DNA from: Methylovulum sp.
GTDB taxonomy: Bacteria; Pseudomonadota; Gammaproteobacteria; Methylococcales; Methylomonadaceae
DNA: 64,000 nucleotides
Direction: 5' to 3'
Assembly (NCBI RefSeq): GCF_028687615.1
Contig: NZ_JAQTZU010000001.1
Span: 1-64,000, forward strand
Both the position numbers and the translations under genes were made by a program. Below, in pieces: positions 15,870-24,603 of the stretch (the stretch's first letter is position 1; every line of letters starts with the position of its first letter). Below the pieces are notes generated by a model. It had not been told where the DNA came from. It did no database searches and was given only the letters and a program-made list of their open reading frames with translations.

Positions 15870-18800
15870 ATGAACTTTCATCCAACGACCAGCAGTTACA
15901 AAGACGACCGCTATTCCTTAATCCTACAAGTTGAGGAAAGTGGCAACCCCCATTTTTCACCCTACAACGATGGTTTAGGTTTTGTTACTATCGGAGTTGG
16001 TTTTAATTTATCGGATGCAAATGTACGCACTCGTGTGTTTGCCGAGATGGGAATTACAAATACTGTATTGATAAATAAATTGACAAGTTATTTAGAAAAA
16101 CAACATAAAGGGGCAAGTGATTCTGATATCAAGATGACTCTGGACGGTTACATGGCGCAATACATGCCCGGCACTACCTTTAACTTCGCCAATGAAACTC
16201 AAGTAAAAAACGTTTTTGACGATTTGGTTGAAATAACATATGAAAAACGAGTCGATAATTGGGCCGCCGCATACGGCCTTGGGATTATCCCTGAATCCAA
16301 AGAACGCTTGGTATTTCTATCGCTCTCTTACAACGGCGTTTTGGGTGGAAACATAGCGTTAGCCCTTGCCGCCGACAACCGTGCCGAGGCATGGTATCAA
16401 ATACGTTATGAATCAAACGGCAATGACTTGGCCGGGTTGGCTAAACGCCATTATTTTGAATCTGAAGTATTCAGCCTGTACAACAATCCAAACTCCGTCA
16501 CCGAAGCCGAAGCCAAACAAGTGCTGCAAATGTACACCCGCCATCACGACAACATCACGGCGTATGAAGCGAAATATGGGGTTGGCTTGGATGGCCGCGT
16601 GGAAGGCAATAACGTTATTGACGATGCCAACAGCGATTATCACCTTTCGGGTGCCGATCAGGTGGACACCCTTGCCGAAGCATTGAGACCGGCCCGCGAT
16701 ATGTTGGTCGGCTTATATGTCACCCAGAAAAATATTGCCATCCACATTAACGGAGAAGTTATGGTGGGGGATTATGCCTTGGATTTATACGACCAATTAA
16801 TCGGGCGTGACGAAACCAGGCCGCCCATTCCACAAACCCCGCTGCCTAGCAATGACCTTCTCATTGGCGGACAAGGTAACGATACATTAAAAGGATTGGC
16901 AGGTGATGATGTTTTATACGGGGAGGAAGGTGACGACAAACTCGAGGGCGGCCAAGGCAACGACACCTACCTTTACGCCACGGGTGACGGCGTGGACACC
17001 ATTGTTGACCATGACGGCAGCAACCAAATCCAAATCAACGGCGTGACCGTGTCCGGTGAGTTCAAGCCCACGTTCAACGGCGGGCATGTCTACTACAGCG
17101 CCGATAATTCCTTCCTGTTGCAGGAACTGGCGGGCGGCAGTTGGCGGCTGGCAATGCAGGACCCGGCCAGCCATGAATACCAGGCCGTGGCCGACTTGCA
17201 GGGCTGGCAATCAGGGGAGTTCGGCATCACAAAAGGCGCGGCGGCGGACACGGTTGACCGCATCAAACTGAGCTTCCCCAACAGCACCGCCTACCTGAAC
17301 CTGAACGGCAGTGCCGCGCCCAAGGCGGTGGAGTTTGACGGCGGCACCAAGAACGACTCCATCCGGGGCACCAACCTCAATGACCTCATCAGTACGGGCA
17401 ATGGGGTTGCCCCTGGGGACAGCAGCAACTATGTCTACGCCGCTTATGGCGATGACCGGGTGACGGGCGGCAATGGCCGTGATTTTATCCAAACCGGCCC
17501 CAACCCCACCACACCGCTGTTTTCCGACAATGACATCGCCTATGGCGGCACCCAAACTGACGTGCTGTTGGGCGGCAGCGGCAGCGACCAGCTCTGGGGC
17601 GATGCCGATGACGGCAACTGGCAGTTTGCCGGGGCGGACAGCGGCGACCGGGGCGACTGGCTCAGCGGCGAGAACGGCAGCGATTCCCTGTACGGCAGCC
17701 GTGCCGAAGATGTGATGTTCGGCGGTGCCGGGGAGGATTTGCTCCAAGGCGGCGCGGGTGACGACCTGTTGCTGGGGGATGCGCAATACACGCCTTATCG
17801 GGGTTCCGCTTCACTTTCTTATGCAGGCCCCCTCACCGTGTCTTATCACTGGGATGCGGTCAAGGGCATCATGGATTATGCCAAAGATGCCGGCAGTTAC
17901 GCCACCGATCCGGTGCTTCTCGTTTTTGGCCCTGTCTTCCAATGGTCGGCGAATGCCACGGCCGACGATTACACCCTGACCCCGGCGTCGGGGGTCGTCA
18001 TGACCGCCAGCCAACGGCTGGCCACGGGCGGCGGCAACGATGTCCTCTATGGTGGCGATGGCAACGACTGGATCGCCGGACAGACAGGCGGTGACTACAT
18101 TGAAGGCGGCGGTGGCGATGATGTCCTTTATGGGGATGACAAGGACGGTGTGATGACCGCCGCCGACCAGGGCGGCGACACCGTGCTGGGTGGGGCTGGA
18201 CAAGACATCCTCTATGGCGGCGGTGGGGACGACCTGTTAGGCGGCGGCACGGGCGATGACACTCTCTACGGCGGCACTGGCAAAGACACCATTTTCTTCA
18301 ACCGTGGCGATGGCCACGACACGGTGATAGACCCTGACCAGGACGACACCATCCTGATCTTTGGCGAGGGCATCAGCCAGGACGACATCACCCTGAAATT
18401 GGGTTCGCTGGCCCTGGATTTGGGCAATGGCGATGAAGTGCATATCGCGGGTTTTGACCCTGACAATTCCCTCAACAGCTCAAGTGTGGGCACTTTCCGC
18501 TTTGCTGACGGCACGTCCCTGACCCTGGCTGGGCTGTTGGCCCGTGGTTTTGACATTGTCGGTACAACGGCGGCCGACACCTTAACAGGGACTGATGTCG
18601 TTGACCGCATCCAAGGGCTGGACGGCAATGACCGCTTGTCCGGTAACGACGGCAATGACAGGCTGAATGGCGGCGATGGGGCGGATGTCCTGACGGGTGG
18701 CTTGGGCAGGGACAAAATCATCCTGACCGAAGCCGGGGCGGCCACTGATGTGGTGAAAATCGCCACGGGCGACAGCTTGGTGTCCAGCTATGACACCATC

Positions 18801-19190
18801 AGCAGTTTTGCACTGGGCAACGGCGGCGGCACAGCAAGCACGGACAAATTGGACTTGGCCAGTGCCGCCATCGCCGCCGACACCACGGGCGTGGACGGCA
18901 GCAATTTTGGGATCATCAAAAGCCACGCCATCAGCCACGGCCTGGTGACGTTCGACGACCAAAACGGCTACGCGGGCGCGTTGACCTTGGCCAACAAAGA
19001 CCTGGGCAACATCTTCAAATACTTGCAGGCCAACCTGAACCAAGGCGGAACCGTGGCGTTCACCGTGGGCGGCAACAGCTATGTGTTCCAGGACGGCGGG
19101 GCCACGGACACCGCCGTGCAATTGGCCGGGGTGTCCGTGGCCGGCCTTAGCACCGATGGTCTTGGGGTTGGCGGGGTGTGGTTGGTGTAG
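15870..19190 (+). CDS. RTX protein with N-terminal lysozyme-like (pesticin/T4-type) domain, putative secreted toxin
   Basis: A 1106-residue protein. Residues ~10-230 look like a phage-type lysozyme fold: a Glu pair at 22-23 (QVEESG), Asp34 and Thr40 in DGLGFVTIGVGFN. The Asp-x5-Thr spacing equals that of T4 lysozyme; the Glu-Asp distance is about two residues longer. A later block, AWYQIRYESNG with KRHYFESEVFSLY, is typical of pesticin-like domains. From ~327 come calcium-binding RTX nonapeptides (GGQGNDTLKG, GDDVLYGEEGDD) in several blocks (~327-370, 525-645, 720-820, 900-960), with non-repeat spacers. The last ~100 residues (GGNSYVFQDGGATDTAVQL to GVWLV) look like a type I secretion end. 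No secretion genes are adjacent. Likely role: an exported peptidoglycan hydrolase. ATG 15870 follows CAGGAG. Confidence 0.8.
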   Translation: MNFHPTTSSYKDDRYSLILQVEESGNPHFSPYNDGLGFVTIGVGFNLSDANVRTRVFAEMGITNTVLINKLTSYLEKQHKGASDSDIKMTLDGYMAQYMPGTTFNFANETQVKNVFDDLVEITYEKRVDNWAAAYGLGIIPESKERLVFLSLSYNGVLGGNIALALAADNRAEAWYQIRYESNGNDLAGLAKRHYFESEVFSLYNNPNSVTEAEAKQVLQMYTRHHDNITAYEAKYGVGLDGRVEGNNVIDDANSDYHLSGADQVDTLAEALRPARDMLVGLYVTQKNIAIHINGEVMVGDYALDLYDQLIGRDETRPPIPQTPLPSNDLLIGGQGNDTLKGLAGDDVLYGEEGDDKLEGGQGNDTYLYATGDGVDTIVDHDGSNQIQINGVTVSGEFKPTFNGGHVYYSADNSFLLQELAGGSWRLAMQDPASHEYQAVADLQGWQSGEFGITKGAAADTVDRIKLSFPNSTAYLNLNGSAAPKAVEFDGGTKNDSIRGTNLNDLISTGNGVAPGDSSNYVYAAYGDDRVTGGNGRDFIQTGPNPTTPLFSDNDIAYGGTQTDVLLGGSGSDQLWGDADDGNWQFAGADSGDRGDWLSGENGSDSLYGSRAEDVMFGGAGEDLLQGGAGDDLLLGDAQYTPYRGSASLSYAGPLTVSYHWDAVKGIMDYAKDAGSYATDPVLLVFGPVFQWSANATADDYTLTPASGVVMTASQRLATGGGNDVLYGGDGNDWIAGQTGGDYIEGGGGDDVLYGDDKDGVMTAADQGGDTVLGGAGQDILYGGGGDDLLGGGTGDDTLYGGTGKDTIFFNRGDGHDTVIDPDQDDTILIFGEGISQDDITLKLGSLALDLGNGDEVHIAGFDPDNSLNSSSVGTFRFADGTSLTLAGLLARGFDIVGTTAADTLTGTDVVDRIQGLDGNDRLSGNDGNDRLNGGDGADVLTGGLGRDKIILTEAGAATDVVKIATGDSLVSSYDTISSFALGNGGGTASTDKLDLASAAIAADTTGVDGSNFGIIKSHAISHGLVTFDDQNGYAGALTLANKDLGNIFKYLQANLNQGGTVAFTVGGNSYVFQDGGATDTAVQLAGVSVAGLSTDGLGVGGVWLV

Positions 19191-19231
19191 GCAAAGCCTG
19201 ACTTGGTGGCGGAGCCGCCAAGCTTGCATGG

Positions 19232-19265
19232 ACAAGGCCGCTAAGTCGCGGCCTTGTGTGTTTTT
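19232..19265 (+). terminator. Rho-independent terminator after the RTX gene
   Basis: A perfect 10-bp stem, ACAAGGCCGC / GCGGCCTTGT with loop TAAGTC, is followed by GTGTTTTT. A second hairpin (CTTGGTGGC / GCCGCCAAG) precedes it at about 19203-19222. The position just after the RTX stop supports termination of the island transcript. Confidence 0.85.
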
Positions 19266-19286
19266 ATGGCTGGGACACTAAAATTA

Positions 19287-19931
19287 TATTACATCGCCAG
19301 TTATCTGGATTTTCTGGGCTTGCAAACCATTTCGGCGGGTTTGGAGCGGGTCATTTTGTTCCTCTACCCGACTTTTGTCGTGCTGTTTTCCGCGCTGTTC
19401 CATAGACGCAAAATCACCTGGCGGGCCGGGCTCGCGCTGGCCTTAAGTTATGCGGGGATGCTGCTGGTGTTTCTGGAGCAATTGTCGCTGACCTCGGCGA
19501 ACATCTGGCTGGGTGCGTCGTTCGTCTTGGCGAGCGCGGTGGTGTTTGCGATATTTACGATGGGCAGCGGCGTGATGACGCACAGCATCGGCTCCACGCG
19601 CTTTACCGCTTACACCATGACGGTTGCCAGCGTGGCGACGCTGGTGCATTTTGGGGTGCGGCATGGGCTTGACCTGACGCATTTATCCGTCGACATTTAC
19701 GTTCTGGCATGGGTCATGGCGATTTTTTCGACCGTGTTGCCGTCATTTTTTATGAACGCGGGCATACGCAAAATCGGTGCGAGTTCGGCTTCGATCATCA
19801 GCACCACTGGCCCTATCGCCACGCTGGTGTTGGCGTTTTTCTTACTGCATGAAGCCATTACCGCGATGCAATTGGCGGGGACATTCCTGGTGTTGAGCGG
19901 GGTTTATGTGGTTAGTAAAAAGCACCGATAA
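19287..19931 (+). pseudogene. EamA transporter 3' fragment
   Basis: This encodes the last ~214 residues of the EamA protein (YYIASYLDFLGLQTISAGLE to SKKHR) but lacks the first ~92 residues. An in-frame ATG at 19254 would fuse 11 unrelated residues to it, with no ribosome site. A partial transporter without its first helices is unlikely to work. The frame is undamaged, so the truncation is either recent or tolerated. It is convergent with hypF, 5 bp apart. Confidence 0.9.
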
Positions 19932-20098
19932 AAGCATCATTGGCTTCCCGCTTCGATCACCTGACCCAAGCTGATGCCTCCATCGCCAGATGGGACGGCT
20001 TCGTGAAGAAAAACCTCAAAACCCGCTTGTTCCAATGCCGACAGTGCTTGTTCGGTCAATAGCCGGTTTTGGAATACGCCACCGGAAAGCCCAACGCG
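19287..20098. repeat. Long direct repeat, right copy (3' EamA + 3' hypF)
   Basis: This is the partner of 9992-10803, with the same 812-bp length and scattered substitutions. Here the EamA part is the truncated one and hypF is complete, the reverse of the left copy. This reciprocal arrangement is what single-crossover integration of a circle carrying this segment would leave. Confidence 0.95.
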
Positions 20099-22186
20099 GG
20101 TGATGCCGTGTTGCCCACCTATCGCTTTTGCCTGGTCGGTGATGGCGGCGGCCAGGCTGGCGTGGAAAACGGAGCTGCGTTCGGCAGGGCTTAATTTTGT
20201 ATCCAGCAAGAACGGCAACAAAGCCCCCCAGTCGCTGACAAAAACACCGGCGGAATTTTGAGCCAGTGGCAAAGCAATGCTTTCACTACTGGGCGAGCCT
20301 ATCGCCTCAAGCCGCATCGCGGCATGGCCTTCATAAGTTGAATGTTGGACGACTCCGATTAAAGCAGCGGCGGCATCAAACAAGCGTCCGGCTGAACTGG
20401 TGGCGGGGCAGTTGATGCGCCGCTCCCAGACTTGCCGCAAAAGGCTAGCATCTTGACCGCAATCAGGCCAATCTATACCTTGTTCCCAGCACACCGACAA
20501 AGCGCAACGCCAAGGCTCCCGGCTGGCTTTATCGCCACCTGGCAAATAAAACGGCCTTAACGCCCCCACCCGCCGCCAATGGCCTGGTTCGCCAAGCAAA
20601 GCCTCGCCTCCCCAGACACCGCCATCTTCCCCGTAGCCAGTGCCGTCCCAGGTAAAAACCAGCATTTGTCCTGCCAACCCGTGTTCCCCAACCAACGCCG
20701 ACGCGTGGGCGTGGTGATGGAAAACCGGAATGACCGGCAAGCCTTGCTGCTTGGCCCAACGGCTGGAATGGTAGCCAGGATGGGCGTCACAGACTATCGC
20801 TTGCGGACTGACACCGTAAAGCCGCTGCAAATCGGCAACGACTTGTTCAAACACTTGCGAGCTTCGCAGTGAACCCAAATCACCGATATGCGGCGAGACC
20901 ACCACCCGGTCACGAAAACCCAGAGCCACTGTGTTTTTAAGATCGGCACCCACCGCCAATACGGGTTGTTCCAACCAGAACGGCAGTTTGCGCTCCATCG
21001 GCGCGAGTCCGCGACCCAGCCGAATCGGGCGGGATTTACCGGCAACCAGGCGATACACCGAATCGTCCGCCGGACGGCGTATCGGGCGGTTGTGGTGCAG
21101 GTAAGCATCGGCGACTTGGCTAAGCCGAGTTTCCACTTCGCCCCCGTCGGTCAGCACGGGTTCGCCACTTAAATTTGCGGAGGTCGCCACCAAGGGCTTA
21201 CCGAAACCATCCGCCAGCAGATGATGCAAGGGGCTGTAAGGCAACATCAAACCGATTTCGTTCAAGTCAGGGGCGACGGATTCGGTCAACAAGGTGTTGG
21301 CGCGTTTTTTAACCAGCACGATGGGACGTAATGGCGAGCATAGCCCATGTTTTTCAGGTTCTTCCAATTCCGCTAATTGATCCGCCAGTTCCAAGCCATC
21401 TTTGCCCCGCCACGGCACTAGCACCGCCAACGGTTTATTAGGACGGTGCTTGCGTTCCCGAAGCCGCCGCACGGAATCGGCTTGAGCCGCATCGCATAAC
21501 AGGTGGTAGCCGCCCACGCCTTTGACGGCAACAATCAAACCTTCATGCAGGGCGGCAAGACAAGCGGCTAACGCCACTTCGTCACCGCATAAATCGGGAT
21601 AACTGGATCGGCGAAAACTCAGGCTAGGGCCGCAACGGGGACACGCCAACGGTTGGGCATGGTAACGGCGGTCAAGCGGATTGCTGTATTCAGATTGGCA
21701 TTCGGGGCATAAGGTAAAATCGACCATCGCCGTATTGGGCCGGTCATAAGGCAAGCGGTCGATAAGCGTATAACGCGGGCCGCACTGGGTGCAATTGATG
21801 AAGGGGTAACGGTGGCGTCTTTCCGCAGGATTTTGCATCTCGGCCAGACAATCGTTGCAAACGAAGTAATCCGGCGGGATATGGGCATCGGTATGGTCGC
21901 CATCTTCGCTGGGTTCAATGGTGAAGCCAGGATACCCGCATGGCTCAACGGGAAAAATCAGGGGACATTCGGGCTGGGCAAGCGGCGGTGCGTGGTCAAT
22001 AAGGGCGAGTTTGAAGGCCGTTAGTGCATCACCGGAACCCTCGGCATGAATTTCGACTTGACCGCTACAATTACGCACCCATCCGGCTAAACCCAACTCA
22101 TGGGCAAAACGGCTGACAAAGGGGCGGAAACCGACACCCTGCACCCTGCCCGTAATGACGATATGAATCGCCAGTATTTCGCTCAC
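19937..22186 (-). CDS. hypF: Carbamoyltransferase HypF
   Basis: A 749-residue hydrogenase maturation protein that makes the carbamoyl group later turned into the cyanide ligands of the [NiFe] site. It has an N-terminal acylphosphatase domain (VITGRVQGVGFRPFVSRFA), two zinc-finger pairs (CNDCLAEM, CTQCGPRYT, CPECQSEY, CPRCGPS), a YrdC domain (IVAVKGVGGYHLLCDA) and a Kae1-like domain (VFHHHAHASALVGEHGL; GLSGGVFQNRLL). Length is full. It partners HypE, which accepts the carbamoyl group. hypD ends 15 bp upstream of its start, so the genes are co-transcribed. Its 3' end is copied at 10633-10803. Confidence 0.96.
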   Translation of the reverse strand: MSEILAIHIVITGRVQGVGFRPFVSRFAHELGLAGWVRNCSGQVEIHAEGSGDALTAFKLALIDHAPPLAQPECPLIFPVEPCGYPGFTIEPSEDGDHTDAHIPPDYFVCNDCLAEMQNPAERRHRYPFINCTQCGPRYTLIDRLPYDRPNTAMVDFTLCPECQSEYSNPLDRRYHAQPLACPRCGPSLSFRRSSYPDLCGDEVALAACLAALHEGLIVAVKGVGGYHLLCDAAQADSVRRLRERKHRPNKPLAVLVPWRGKDGLELADQLAELEEPEKHGLCSPLRPIVLVKKRANTLLTESVAPDLNEIGLMLPYSPLHHLLADGFGKPLVATSANLSGEPVLTDGGEVETRLSQVADAYLHHNRPIRRPADDSVYRLVAGKSRPIRLGRGLAPMERKLPFWLEQPVLAVGADLKNTVALGFRDRVVVSPHIGDLGSLRSSQVFEQVVADLQRLYGVSPQAIVCDAHPGYHSSRWAKQQGLPVIPVFHHHAHASALVGEHGLAGQMLVFTWDGTGYGEDGGVWGGEALLGEPGHWRRVGALRPFYLPGGDKASREPWRCALSVCWEQGIDWPDCGQDASLLRQVWERRINCPATSSAGRLFDAAAALIGVVQHSTYEGHAAMRLEAIGSPSSESIALPLAQNSAGVFVSDWGALLPFLLDTKLSPAERSSVFHASLAAAITDQAKAIGGQHGITRVGLSGGVFQNRLLTEQALSALEQAGFEVFLHEAVPSGDGGISLGQVIEAGSQ

Positions 22187-22201
22187 CGGCGGACAACTAG
22201 G

Positions 22202-23329
22202 TCAGGCCGCATCCACGGCTTCGGTAGATTCTTTGCGTACCCCAGTCGACCACCAAATCCGGCAAGCACCTTCGTCTGACACCATGCAGGGGCCGATAGG
22301 ATTTCGGGGGACGCAAGACTCGCCATACAAACGGCATTCATTGGGTTTGATTTTGCCTAGCACCACTTTGGCACAATCACAACCTGGAGGCATGGCACCG
22401 GCTTTTTTTCGTGCTTCATCGGCGTAGCTAGGAAATCGGAGACGGGCGTTGTGTGCCGCCAGTTTTTCGCTTAGCTCAAAACCCGATTGCGGGATAATCC
22501 CGATACCCCGCCAAGGTGCATCAACCACCACCAAAGTTGAATTTAAAAGCTGCTGCGCGGTAGGGTTGCCCTGCGGTTTGACAACTTGGGTGTAGCAATT
22601 ATCCAGAAATATCTTTTTTTCAATAACCTGCCGCAACACCGAGTAAGTGGCGGCCAGCAGGCTTTCGGGGGTAAACCCGGCGACTGCGGTCGGAATATGG
22701 TGTTTATCAACAACAAACCGCCATTCTTCGGAACCCATAATGGTTGCAACATGACCGGGGGCGATGAGCGCGTCAAATCCTGGCGTACCTGAATCCAGCA
22801 ACATGGCGACTGCGGGCCACGTCAGGCGACCGCTCATCAAGATCAATAAATTCTCAGGGATACCCTCGGCAAGCATCGCGGCGACGGGGGCGCAGGTTGT
22901 CTCAAATCCGGCGACAAAAAAAACGACGGTTTTTTCGGGGTTGGCTTTGGCACAAATCACTGCTTCGGTTGGCGACGCGATGGGCCTGATGTCGGCACCG
23001 GCGGCTTTGGCTTGCTCCAGGGTACGGACGAAGGTGCGGACGGCGGTTTTCGGCACATTAACCGGTACGCGCAACATATCCCCGAACGCCACCAAGATAA
23101 TATCTTCATGCACTGCAATTTGTATGGCTTGGTAAATGTCTTCTTCAGGACAAATACACACCGGGCAACCGGGCCCTGGAATCAGTTCAATGTTTTGCGG
23201 CAGGGCGGTACGCAATCCCGCCATCGAAATGGATCGCTCATGCCCACCACAGACATTCATGATCCGAACTTTTTCGGGCAGTGGCAGTGCGCGGATTTTT
23301 TCCAGTGTGTGTTTTGCACCAGTCGGCAT
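22202..23329 (-). CDS. hypD: Hydrogenase maturation protein HypD
   Basis: A 375-residue iron-sulfur scaffold on which Fe(CN)2CO is assembled together with HypC. Diagnostic motifs are MNVCGGHERSI, PGPGCPVCICPEEDI, FFVAGFETTCAP and the C-terminal cysteine set for the [4Fe-4S] cluster (MPPGCDCAKVVLG, ECRLYGESCVP, IGPCMVSDEGACRIWW). Full length for the family. It lies between hypC and hypF on the minus strand. A 276-bp gap with a nested palindrome separates it from hypC. Confidence 0.96.
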   Translation of the reverse strand: MPTGAKHTLEKIRALPLPEKVRIMNVCGGHERSISMAGLRTALPQNIELIPGPGCPVCICPEEDIYQAIQIAVHEDIILVAFGDMLRVPVNVPKTAVRTFVRTLEQAKAAGADIRPIASPTEAVICAKANPEKTVVFFVAGFETTCAPVAAMLAEGIPENLLILMSGRLTWPAVAMLLDSGTPGFDALIAPGHVATIMGSEEWRFVVDKHHIPTAVAGFTPESLLAATYSVLRQVIEKKIFLDNCYTQVVKPQGNPTAQQLLNSTLVVVDAPWRGIGIIPQSGFELSEKLAAHNARLRFPSYADEARKKAGAMPPGCDCAKVVLGKIKPNECRLYGESCVPRNPIGPCMVSDEGACRIWWSTGVRKESTEAVDAA

Positions 23330-23360
23330 GATATTAGCTCAGATGTGGACAGCTTGGTTG

Positions 23361-23486
23361 CTTAGGAATGGGCATGAAATGAATTCGCGGATCAAGACCT
23401 GTCAGGTTTCTTGTGCCCCAGAGGGTATCAAAACCTGACAGGTCTGACGAGCCGGTGCGGAAATTATTTCATGCCCGTTCCTTAAG
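23361..23486. repeat. Nested palindromic repeat between hypD and hypC
   Basis: The inner stem AGACCTGTCAGGTTT (23395-23409) pairs with AAACCTGACAGGTCT (23431-23445). Outside it a second inverted pair, CTTAGGAATGGGCATGAAAT (23361-23380) and ATTTCATGCCCGTTCCTTAAG (23466-23486), encloses it with a few mismatches. The inner stem recurs at 38727 and 52289. It could attenuate hypC-hypD transcription, or it is simply a MITE carrying another MITE. Confidence 0.85.
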
Positions 23487-23605
23487 GGATAACACTTTGT
23501 TTTGGCGGCTTGGGCATGAAGCAGTGATACGAATAACTTTTTCTGCACGACGGGGTTTTGCCATCGCCATCACCTACCCCCATCAAGTCCCCACACAGGG
23601 AAAGC

Positions 23606-23842
23606 TCATGCACTGACGAAGTCCTCATCCAGCATTTGGTCAAGCAACTCCCAAGTGGATAAAGCTTCCTCTTCAGAAATTTTCTGGATGGCGTAGCCCA
23701 CGTGGATCAGGATGTAATCGCCTATTTGCACCGTCTCGTCTTGCAACAAAATCAGGCTGACATCACGTTCCACGCCCTTAGAGGCACAACGGGCATTAAA
23801 GCCATCAATACGGGTGATTTGCATCGGAATAGCTAGGCACAT
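23606..23842 (-). CDS. hypC: HypC/HybG/HupF-family hydrogenase chaperone
   Basis: A 78-residue protein beginning MCLAIPMQI, where Cys2 binds the iron of the growing Fe(CN)2CO unit and later the hydrogenase large-subunit precursor. DVSLILLQDETVQIGDYILI, with HVGYAIQKISEEEA following, completes the OB-like fold of the family. It follows hupE by 29 bp and precedes hypD. hypA and hypB, needed for nickel insertion, are not in the window. Confidence 0.95.
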   Translation of the reverse strand: MCLAIPMQITRIDGFNARCASKGVERDVSLILLQDETVQIGDYILIHVGYAIQKISEEEALSTWELLDQMLDEDFVSA

Positions 23843-23871
23843 GGTGGCTTCCCTGTAATAATCAAGAGTAA

Positions 23872-24456
23872 TTAGACTGCCACCAACAGCAAACCGCTAG
23901 CGGCAACCAGCGCATAACCTGCGATGCGTTGGATTATTTTGTACTGGCGCAAGCTTAGGGCAAAACCGATACCGACGCCATGCAGCAAGATGGTCGCCAA
24001 GACAAAGCCGATTCCATAGAAGATTGGCGTAGCGGCTTGAGGCAATTCCAACCCATGCGCGTAGCCATGAAACACGGCAAACAGGGCGGCCAAAGCGGCT
24101 CCTGCGCCAGCCGGCAAACGCACCGGGCCAGCGATCAACAAACCCAAAACCAGCACGGAACTAGCAACCACCGGTTCCAGAAAAGGCAAAGGCAAGCCGA
24201 CCGAACCCAAAGCGGCAGCGGCGGACATGACACTGACAAAAGTGAGCGGAACCAGCCAAACGGCCCTTCCACCCAATTGCGCCGCCCAAATGCCAACGGC
24301 GATCATCGCTAACAAATGATCCAAACCCATAAAAGGATGGGCCAAACCCGCCAGCAAACCAGCATCATAAGCACCGAAAGTATGGGCTTCGGCACTCGGC
24401 ATAACCGCCGCATAGACTATCAGGCCCAACCAAGAATGAGAAAATTTTGCTTTCAT
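23872..24456 (-). CDS. hupE: HupE/UreJ-family membrane protein (putative nickel transporter)
   Basis: A 194-residue inner-membrane protein with a signal-like first helix and about six more hydrophobic segments. The motif HPFMGLDHLLAMIAVGIWA (HP..G.DH) is the hallmark of HupE/UreJ and probably a metal site; GYAHGLELP is a second conserved block. The family is thought to import nickel for hydrogenase or urease, and hypC downstream points to hydrogenase. ATG 24456 follows AAGGTGAT; the GTG at 24465 is not needed. Confidence 0.9.
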   Translation of the reverse strand: MKAKFSHSWLGLIVYAAVMPSAEAHTFGAYDAGLLAGLAHPFMGLDHLLAMIAVGIWAAQLGGRAVWLVPLTFVSVMSAAAALGSVGLPLPFLEPVVASSVLVLGLLIAGPVRLPAGAGAALAALFAVFHGYAHGLELPQAATPIFYGIGFVLATILLHGVGIGFALSLRQYKIIQRIAGYALVAASGLLLVAV

Positions 24457-24461
24457 AATTA

Positions 24462-24603
24462 TCACCTTAATGTAGTGGAAACATTGACCTTAACCAGACC
24501 TTCGCCATTCGGGCCGGGAACATGCACGGCGCAGCCTATGCAGGGAGCCAAACTGTGGATTGTACGCAAAATCACCAACGGCTGCCAAGAAACTGGCCTT
24601 TAA
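24462..24603 (-). pseudogene. [NiFe]-hydrogenase large subunit, C-terminal remnant
   Basis: Upstream of hupE in the same direction the frame ending TGA at 24462-24464 reads RPVSWQPLVILRTIHSLAPC and then IGCAVHVPGPNGEGLVKVNV. Group 1/2 uptake hydrogenases end in P.EILRTIHSFDPCIACAVHV, so the C-terminal nickel-binding CxxCxxxH is recognisable. The FDPC aspartate region is altered to LAPC. The stretch before it is shortened and an in-frame stop sits at about 24601. The rest of the large subunit, and any small subunit, is absent. The structural genes have been lost here while hup/hyp accessory genes remain. Confidence 0.75.

Noticed and set aside
15870-19190. Type VI secretion effector
   Set aside because: No VgrG, PAAR, Hcp or adaptor gene or domain is present in the window; RTX repeats and the C-terminal end favour type I secretion.
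16413-19235. Minus-strand open frames across the RTX gene
   Set aside because: They arise from the repeated GGxGxD codons read backwards; low-complexity shadows.
19254-19286. Possible functional start (ATG 19254) for the second EamA copy
   Set aside because: No ribosome site, and it overlaps the terminator tail of the RTX gene; the product would lack the first ~92 residues.
20529-23135. Long plus-strand open frames opposite hypF and hypD
   Set aside because: Shadows of GC-rich coding sequence on the other strand; they lack start signals and similarity.
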